A stretch of DNA of 11,772 bases from Fibrobacter sp. (GTDB taxonomy: Bacteria > Fibrobacterota > Fibrobacteria > Fibrobacterales > Fibrobacteraceae), in the NCBI GenBank assembly GCA_017520105.1, contig JAFWRL010000326.1:1-11772 (forward strand), read 5' to 3'. The notes beneath the pieces are model-generated. The model saw only the letters and a program-made list of their open reading frames with translations, searched no databases and was not told where the DNA came from. Shown here piece by piece: positions 6,612 to 11,772 of the stretch (positions are counted from its first letter, which is position 1; every line of letters begins with the position of its first letter). The translations under genes were made by a program, and so were the position numbers.

Positions 6612-9600
6612 CGCATAGCCCGCTAAATGAAAAACGCCGGCATCTCAGTTGGCGTATTTCGATTGTCTATACCATACCGATGCTAGTCTTTACCATCGCG
6701 TTGGTATTTGTTTTTTCGTATTACTTGAAATCAACGCTGATTTCGGCTTCGTTCAGTTCGTCCGACGTGAAGTTCCAGGATAGAGTCGTCACGGATGTCG
6801 ATTTGTTTTTCTCAAAACTGGAAAACCAGTTCAAGTCTGTTCCGCAAATTCTCGAATATACCAAAGAAAACGATATTAAAAAGGTCCTGAAAAAAAATCT
6901 CCAGCTGTCTCCGTATATTGTCGATACTTATTACGGAAATACGAACGGTAAATACATTTCGGCAAGGGACTTCAAGCTGGATGAAGGTAAAAAGGAATTC
7001 AGGACCAAGGCTTGGTATCTGGAAGCGTCGCGTAGGAAGGGACTTGCCATCACGGGGCCTGAAATCAACGACAAGGCCAGAAAACGTGTCATGACGTTTT
7101 CTTATCCGTTGTGGGATAAGGATGAAACTTTTGTGGGGGCTGTAGCCGAGGATATCGACTTGCAAAGGGTTCGTCTGTTGATGGGCGAATTTGCAAAGAC
7201 CGAAGGCGGCATTACGATGCTTGTGGGGGCCGAGAACGATAACCTGTTTACGTATTTCCCGTACGAGACGAACCTTCATAAAATCGTGATGGATTCGGTT
7301 GCGAATCTTTTAGGTCTAGTACAAGAGAATATAAAACTGGACAGAATGGTTGCCAATAGCGTGACTCGTTTTGAGAAGACCGATATTGTCGGTCGGAAGT
7401 TGATGTTCATGGTGGCTCCGTTGAAAAATGCCCCGTTCTATCTGGTCCATGTTGTCCAGAAAAACAAGATTGTCGCCATGGTCCAGGAAAACTTGCACGC
7501 TATTGTCTTGGTGATGGCGCTTGTCGTTCTTGCGCTCATGTTCCTTACTTCCTTAATAGTCCATTTCCTTTTCAAGTTCTTTATCGAGAAAGACTTGAAT
7601 GAAAGTGTGAGTTCCAGTACGATGTTCGAAACGCTTTTGGGAAGCGACAACTTCAGGATTATACTTACAAACGATACGTTTGACATTTTGCATGCAAGCG
7701 CCTATATTGCGGAATTCTTTAATAAAGGTGATGATATCCGTGGAGAAATTCTCTGGAAATTCTTCCATTCCGAACAGTTCAAAAAGTTTGTCTATAAAGT
7801 TTCGAAAGGTGGAAAAATGCACGCCAGCGAACGGCAAATCATCATACCGGTTAAAAGTTGCACGGGTGAAGACGCCTGGTGGAAAGTCATTTTCCAGTTC
7901 CTAGTCGAGGACGATGGCTCCATACGTTATCTGTTCCTCATTTCCGATGAAACGAGCGGAATCCAGAAGGATACGATTCTCGATACGATCATGCTTTCGG
8001 CGGGTAATTCCATCCTCGTTATTTTTGACAAGAACCGCAAAGTCATGTACATGTCGAAGCAACTGACTGATTACTTGATTGTCGATTGGAAAGACGTGAT
8101 TGGCCAGTCGCTTGAAAAATTGCCAAGTTGCGGGATGCCTGAAAAAGTTGTAGAGTCCTTGAAAAATACATTTGACGAACAAGGCGTCTGGAAAGATACG
8201 TTCATGTTGCAGACGCTGAATACGCATACGGAAACGTGGTTCCGTGGCGAGGCTTGTACGCTCAAGGTTCAGGATTCCGTTGTCGGCTATATGCTTTCGA
8301 TGATTGATATTTCGGAAGTGGTCGCGGCCCGTGAAATTGCGGAGCAGGCGACGCAGGCGAAGAGTGAGTTCCTCGCTAACATGAGCCACGAAATTCGCAC
8401 GCCGATGAACGCGATTATTGGCATGGCGCACTTGATTCAGGAAACGCAACTGGATGAACGCCAGCAAGGCTTTGTCGAACGTATCAGCCATGCGGCGACA
8501 TCTCTGCTCCGGATTATCAACAGCATCTTGGATTTCTCGAAAATTGAAGCCAAGAAGCAGGAACTGGAAATCACGCAGCTTATCTTGCAGCATGTCATCA
8601 ACGAGGTGACGACGCTTGCCGAAATCCGAATTGCCGAAAGGCCGATTGAGCTGATTGTCGATATGGACCCTGAAATTCCGGAAGTGTTGATGGGCGACCC
8701 GCTGCGCCTTTCGCAAATCTTTACGAATCTCATCAACAACGCGACTAAGTTTACCGAAAGCGGAAGCATTACACTTCAAATAAAGAGCGAACAAGTTATT
8801 GGAAATAACGTAAAGCTTTCGTTTAGCGTCATCGATACGGGTATCGGTATGACGAACGAGCAACTGAGCGGGCTTTTCACGGCGTTTACTCAAGCGGACG
8901 GTTCCATTACGCGTAAATACGGCGGAACAGGACTTGGACTTGTCATTTCTAAATCGCTTGTGGAACTCATGGGCGGTGAACTTAAAGTTGAAAGCGAATA
9001 TGGCAAGGGCTCCAGGTTCTACTTTACATTGACTTTGCCCATTGCTCAGCAGGCAAGCGTCCCTAAGTGGAAATCTGTTTCGACGTTCAGGAATATGAAT
9101 GTCCTGCTTGTCGATGATTGCGATAAACTTCGCGATGTGCTGCGGCATTATCTGACAAAGTTACGCTGTGTGGTGGAAGAAGCAGGTTCTGTTGACGAGG
9201 CTTTGGACTTGATTCAGGCTCATGACGAGGCGGGCGAAACGCCGTATGATCTCTTCATTGTCGATTTCCAGATGCCGATTCTAAATGGTTTTGACTTTGT
9301 ACAAGGACTTCCGTTCAAGATGAAAAAGATTCCGAAAGTCTTGATGCACCCCATCCATTTTGACGAACGGAATTACCACCTTGCCGAAGAAATGGGCTAC
9401 AACAGTTGTGTGGCCAAACCGTTACAGATAAGCTCTCTGCTGAGTGCCATGCAAGAAGCCGTGGGCGAAAATCTTACGTATCAAAAGACGGTCAAGACCG
9501 AAAAGAACAAGGTCTTCTTTAAGGAAGCGAAAATACTTTTGGTCGAAGACAACGAAATGAATCAGGAGTTGACGGTATCGCTTTTGAACAGCGTCGGGCT

Positions 9601-10585
9601 TACGACGATGGTGGCGAAAAATGGTAAAATCGCGCTAGAATTGCTCAAGAAAGATGCTTTTGACTTGGTATTGATGGATATCCAGATGCCGGTCATGAAC
9701 GGTCTTGATGCGACTGCTGAAATTCGCAAACGTCCAGACGAGTATTTCAAGAAGGTACCGATTATAGCCATGAGTGCAAGGGCGTTCCAGAAGGACAAGG
9801 ACGACTGCCTTAAAGCGGGAATGAACTCGTATATCGCTAAACCGATAGACCCGAAATTAATGTTTGCAGAACTCGCCAAGTACTTGCCTGTTGCCGAAAA
9901 GACATCGATTGTTCAAACATCGAATGAACCGGAAGCGGAACCCACGAGTAGCGATGACAGTACTGTTTCGTTGTTCCAGAAGGTTCGCCATTTTGATGCC
10001 GCTGCTGGGCTGTATCATTCGAACGACAACCGCAACTTGTACTTCAAGATATTGCAGGGATTTGTCCGCGATTACGATGGCAAGGTGCAGAAGTTGAGGA
10101 CGGCTTTTGAAAATTCCGAGTTTGAAGAACTGACTCGTAATATCCATACGATTAAAGGTCTTTGTGGCACAATCGGTTCGTACCATGTGCAGACACTTGG
10201 ACATATTCTCGAAAATTCTCTGCTTAAAAAGGAACGTAATTATACCGATTTTATGGCGTTCGAGAAGGCTTTAGAAGAACTCCTTGACGACTTGAAGATT
10301 GTCATGCAGAATATCGCCGAGGAACAGGCCAACGCTGCTGTCATCATTAAGCACATCGACCCTGAAGCGACGAAAAAATTAATGACGGCCATTGAAGAAC
10401 TCAAACCCGCCGTTGAATCGTGCTCTTCGACGCTTTGCAAGCGGATTCTCGATTCGCTGGAAGAAATCATGTTCACGCAGGAACAAGAGAAAATCTTGCA
10501 AAAGCTGCATAATCAGGTTGAAGATTACGATTTTACTGAAGCGGCTGCAAGTCTTAAACGCCTTGAAGAAACCTTAGAGGTGTGA
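6608..10585 (+). CDS. hybrid sensor histidine kinase: dCache-PAS-PAS-HisKA-HATPase-REC-REC-HPt
   Basis: This 1325-residue inner-membrane kinase has two membrane segments (about 17-40 and 296-323) around a periplasmic dCache-like sensor ([10 protein letters not shown], 131-140; [24 protein letters not shown], 162-185, read in pieces). Two PAS-like domains follow (about 348-452 and 459-571). HisKA has [13 protein letters not shown] (H594). The ATPase has N711, DTGIGM (743-748) and GGTGLGL (772-778). REC1 (831-950) keeps D836/D837, D886 and K937 but has His914 where Thr/Ser is expected. REC2 (974-1092) is complete: E980/D981, D1024, S1056, K1078. HPt carries NIHTIKGL with H1180. A helical tail (about 1253-1325) has no domain I can name. 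The start is TTG at 6608, overlapping the stop of the HD-GYP gene; GAGG lies 10 nt upstream, and the first in-frame ATG (6680) would fall inside the first membrane helix. It likely drives the HD-GYP protein through H1180. Confidence 0.93.
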   Translation: MTHSPLNEKRRHLSWRISIVYTIPMLVFTIALVFVFSYYLKSTLISASFSSSDVKFQDRVVTDVDLFFSKLENQFKSVPQILEYTKENDIKKVLKKNLQLSPYIVDTYYGNTNGKYISARDFKLDEGKKEFRTKAWYLEASRRKGLAITGPEINDKARKRVMTFSYPLWDKDETFVGAVAEDIDLQRVRLLMGEFAKTEGGITMLVGAENDNLFTYFPYETNLHKIVMDSVANLLGLVQENIKLDRMVANSVTRFEKTDIVGRKLMFMVAPLKNAPFYLVHVVQKNKIVAMVQENLHAIVLVMALVVLALMFLTSLIVHFLFKFFIEKDLNESVSSSTMFETLLGSDNFRIILTNDTFDILHASAYIAEFFNKGDDIRGEILWKFFHSEQFKKFVYKVSKGGKMHASERQIIIPVKSCTGEDAWWKVIFQFLVEDDGSIRYLFLISDETSGIQKDTILDTIMLSAGNSILVIFDKNRKVMYMSKQLTDYLIVDWKDVIGQSLEKLPSCGMPEKVVESLKNTFDEQGVWKDTFMLQTLNTHTETWFRGEACTLKVQDSVVGYMLSMIDISEVVAAREIAEQATQAKSEFLANMSHEIRTPMNAIIGMAHLIQETQLDERQQGFVERISHAATSLLRIINSILDFSKIEAKKQELEITQLILQHVINEVTTLAEIRIAERPIELIVDMDPEIPEVLMGDPLRLSQIFTNLINNATKFTESGSITLQIKSEQVIGNNVKLSFSVIDTGIGMTNEQLSGLFTAFTQADGSITRKYGGTGLGLVISKSLVELMGGELKVESEYGKGSRFYFTLTLPIAQQASVPKWKSVSTFRNMNVLLVDDCDKLRDVLRHYLTKLRCVVEEAGSVDEALDLIQAHDEAGETPYDLFIVDFQMPILNGFDFVQGLPFKMKKIPKVLMHPIHFDERNYHLAEEMGYNSCVAKPLQISSLLSAMQEAVGENLTYQKTVKTEKNKVFFKEAKILLVEDNEMNQELTVSLLNSVGLTTMVAKNGKIALELLKKDAFDLVLMDIQMPVMNGLDATAEIRKRPDEYFKKVPIIAMSARAFQKDKDDCLKAGMNSYIAKPIDPKLMFAELAKYLPVAEKTSIVQTSNEPEAEPTSSDDSTVSLFQKVRHFDAAAGLYHSNDNRNLYFKILQGFVRDYDGKVQKLRTAFENSEFEELTRNIHTIKGLCGTIGSYHVQTLGHILENSLLKKERNYTDFMAFEKALEELLDDLKIVMQNIAEEQANAAVIIKHIDPEATKKLMTAIEELKPAVESCSSTLCKRILDSLEEIMFTQEQEKILQKLHNQVEDYDFTEAAASLKRLEETLEV

Positions 10586-10634
10586 GCGGTGAGCTGAGTG
10601 TCGCAAATCGTCATTTCTCTTCTTTTTAGGATTC
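10586..10634. other. convergent intergenic gap without visible terminator
   Basis: These 49 nt separate the 3' ends of the hybrid kinase (plus) and the zinc-ribbon gene (minus). The left part is GTGAG/GCTGAG-rich and the right part is a CTTCTTTTTA pyrimidine run. I see no stable hairpin followed by a T-run in either direction, so how the long signalling transcript ends is not evident. Confidence 0.4.
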
Positions 10635-10895
10635 CTACAATATCATAGCCGCAACGAATGCAATCACAATGATGGTGGCTACGATAATGCCGAACGGGTT
10701 CGCCGTTTTCTTTTTTCCGTAAGGGCTGCTTGGGTCATCACCGAATTCATTCTCGATAATTTCATCGTAGTCGGGGAGGTCGAGGTCGCTGTATTCAGCA
10801 CCTTCTTTCCAGCCGGTGTTTTTGTCGCTCCCGCAGTGGGGGCAGAAGGTTGCGCCTTTTTTCAGCTCGGCGCCGCAATGGGGACAGTTATTCAT
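10635..10895 (-). CDS. small zinc-ribbon protein with C-terminal membrane anchor
   Basis: This 86-residue protein has an N-terminal zinc ribbon with two CPHCG knuckles, MNNCPHCG and ATFCPHCGSD (cysteines 4, 7, 19 and 22). An acidic linker rich in Asp/Glu/Tyr follows (about 33-58, EYSDLDLPDYDEIIENEFGDD read in pieces). A short basic patch (GKKKTANP, about 60-67) precedes a single hydrophobic helix, FGIIVATIIVIAFVAAMIL, to the end. The arrangement predicts a tail-anchored membrane protein with the zinc ribbon in the cytoplasm. Such proteins are common in bacteria and mostly of unknown function. I chose ATG 10895 because the longer in-frame reading from 11081 would run through the intrinsic terminator at 10983-11015. 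No Shine-Dalgarno is visible; an AT-rich stretch precedes the ATG. It probably has its own promoter in 10896-10982, since a terminator separates it from the gene upstream. Confidence 0.8.
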   Translation of the reverse strand: MNNCPHCGAELKKGATFCPHCGSDKNTGWKEGAEYSDLDLPDYDEIIENEFGDDPSSPYGKKKTANPFGIIVATIIVIAFVAAMIL

Positions 10896-10963
10896 AGACG
10901 AGAAAAATCTAGTAAATAGCAGTTTCTTCAAAACGTTATCATAAAAATCACCCCGAAAATAAA

Positions 10964-11025
10964 TCAAGGCATTTTTCAGCATAAAAAAAATCCTCCGATT
11001 GCTCGGAGGATTTTTAATGCCTTGA
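10964..11025. repeat. outer 10-bp inverted repeat enclosing the terminator
   Basis: TCAAGGCATT (10964-10973) and AATGCCTTGA (11016-11025) are perfect inverted copies lying on both sides of the terminator hairpin. The right arm abuts the terminator stem directly, while the left arm is separated from it by about 10 nt of mostly A/T bases. In RNA this would form a longer, nested stem around the terminator. Confidence 0.7.
10983..11015 (-). terminator. intrinsic terminator of the TrpB2-type gene
   Basis: A 13-bp stem, AAAAATCCTCCGA (10986-10998) and TCGGAGGATTTTT (11003-11015), encloses a 4-nt loop. On the minus strand it is followed by an uninterrupted run of T, counting the stem's own T's. It begins 17 nt after the stop codon (11034-11032) of the minus-strand gene. 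The symmetric A/T arms would also allow some function in the other direction. It is enclosed by a further 10-bp inverted repeat (10964-10973 and 11016-11025). Confidence 0.92.
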
Positions 11026-11031
11026 GGCGGA

Positions 11032-11772
11032 TTAACCTTGAACCTGCGGCAGCTGGGCGAGGCTCTTCGCGATGTCTTCATCCGTCGGGATGTAGTCGCT
11101 CATTTCGCCGTCGTTGAACTTCTGGTAGGCAACCATGTCGAAGTAACCCGTGCCGGTGAGGCCGAACACGATGTTCTTGGTCTGGCCGTTTTCCTTGCAC
11201 TTGAGGGCTTCGTCGATCGTCGCGCGGATGGCGTGGCTGGATTCCGGAGCCGGGAGGATGCCTTCGGTCTGGGCGAAGAGCTTGGCGGCTTCGAACACCT
11301 TCGTCTGTTCGACGGACGTTGCACGCATCAGGCCCTGATCGTAGAGTTCAGAGAGAATGCTGCTCATGCCGTGGTAGCGGAGGCCACCGGCGTGGTTGGC
11401 AGACGGGATGAAGCTGGAACCCAGCGTGTACATCTTGGCGAGCGGGCAGACCTTGCCGGTATCGCAGAAGTCGTAGGCGTACTTACCGCGGGTGAAGCTC
11501 GGGCAGCTTGCCGGTTCAACGGCGAGAATGTCGTAGTCGGCTTCGCCACGGAGCTTTTCACCGACGAATGGGCTCACGAGACCACCGAGGTTGGAACCAC
11601 CGCCGGCGCAACCGATGATGAGGTCGGCCTTCACGCCAATCTTGTCGAGGGCGGCCTTCGTTTCGAGACCGATGACGGACTGGTGCAGCAGCACCTGGTT
11701 CAGTACGGACCCGAGAACGTAGCGGTAACCCGGCTGCTCCACGGCTGCTTCCACAGCTTCGGAGATGGCGCA
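11032..11772 (-). CDS. TrpB2-type tryptophan synthase beta chain, C-terminal part (partial)
   Basis: This is the C-terminal ~246 residues of a PLP-dependent TrpB-like protein whose N-terminus lies beyond the right edge. The family condenses indole and serine to tryptophan. TrpB2-type hallmarks are visible: AISEAVE then YVLGSVLNQVLLHQSVIGLE near the edge, the PLP-phosphate loop GCAGGGSNLGGLV, AVEPASCPSFTRGKYAYDFCDT, GSSFIPSANHAGGLRYHG, and TEGILPAPESSHAI, ending FGLTGTGYFDMVAY. GSVLN-LLHQ and the long insertion before HAGGLRYHG separate it from classical TrpB1, which partners tightly with TrpA. No trpA or other trp gene is in the window, though the upstream side is unseen. It may make tryptophan from salvaged indole or be the organism's main TrpB. 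Codon usage is strongly C/G-ending, suggesting high expression. It ends in a strong intrinsic terminator, so it is the last gene of its transcript. The GTG at 11754 is internal, not a start. Confidence 0.92.
   Translation of the reverse strand, partial: CAISEAVEAAVEQPGYRYVLGSVLNQVLLHQSVIGLETKAALDKIGVKADLIIGCAGGGSNLGGLVSPFVGEKLRGEADYDILAVEPASCPSFTRGKYAYDFCDTGKVCPLAKMYTLGSSFIPSANHAGGLRYHGMSSILSELYDQGLMRATSVEQTKVFEAAKLFAQTEGILPAPESSHAIRATIDEALKCKENGQTKNIVFGLTGTGYFDMVAYQKFNDGEMSDYIPTDEDIAKSLAQLPQVQG

Noticed and set aside
7901..9148. 415-residue minus-strand open frame inside the hybrid kinase gene
   Set aside because: It is antisense to the well-conserved HisKA/ATPase region, has no recognisable motif, and arises from codon bias of the real gene.
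10896..11081. In-frame 62-residue N-terminal extension of the zinc-ribbon protein
   Set aside because: It would translate through the intrinsic terminator and its flanking A/T arms, and the extension has no protein-like character; the start at 10895 places the first Cys knuckle at the N-terminus as usual.

Overview
The window looks like chromosomal DNA of Fibrobacter (F. succinogenes or a close relative). The strongest clue is the lipoprotein at 2204-2818, which carries the 'Fibrobacter succinogenes major paralogous domain' (FISUMP/TIGR02145) signature. A secreted GH43 arabinosidase/xylosidase-like enzyme with a T9SS-like C-terminal tail, and an anaerobic pyruvate:ferredoxin oxidoreductase, fit an anaerobic plant-fibre degrader. 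There is no rRNA, tRNA, insertion sequence, CRISPR array or phage gene. The species assignment is inference from protein family signatures, not from a search.

Layout. (1) 1-316, minus: N-terminal part of pyruvate:ferredoxin oxidoreductase (nifJ), running off the left edge. (2) 317-608: AT-rich leader of nifJ, then a run of small hairpins including a GC-rich palindromic repeat. (3) 609-2020, minus: a translationally coupled pair, a C39-like papain-fold peptidase followed by an N-formylglutamate amidohydrolase-family protein (ATGA overlap). (4) 2204-3462, plus: FISUMP lipoprotein, then a diverged ThiE/TenI-like TIM-barrel protein. (5) 3463-3507: a second palindromic repeat between convergent genes. 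(6) 3506-5305, minus: secreted multidomain GH43 enzyme. (7) 5529-10585, plus: a two-gene signalling operon made of a REC-HD-GYP c-di-GMP phosphodiesterase and a very large hybrid histidine kinase (dCache-PAS-PAS-HisKA-HATPase-REC-REC-HPt), overlapping by TTGA. (8) 10635-10895, minus: small zinc-ribbon protein with a C-terminal membrane anchor. (9) 10983-11015: strong intrinsic terminator. (10) 11032-11772, minus: C-terminal part of a TrpB2-type tryptophan synthase beta chain, running off the right edge.

How the genes may work together. The clearest functional unit is the signalling operon. The kinase probably senses an extracytoplasmic ligand through its dCache domain, relays phosphate internally to the HPt histidine (H1180), and passes it to Asp55 of the HD-GYP protein, thereby setting c-di-GMP level. 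The peptidase/FGase pair is the best candidate for an uncharacterised small system: two amide-bond hydrolase folds made in coupled fashion. I recall related families sitting beside RimK-like ATP-grasp ligases in other bacteria, but no ligase is present here. The remaining genes look like unlinked neighbours. Several plus-strand genes lack a Shine-Dalgarno sequence, while most minus-strand genes have a clear one.
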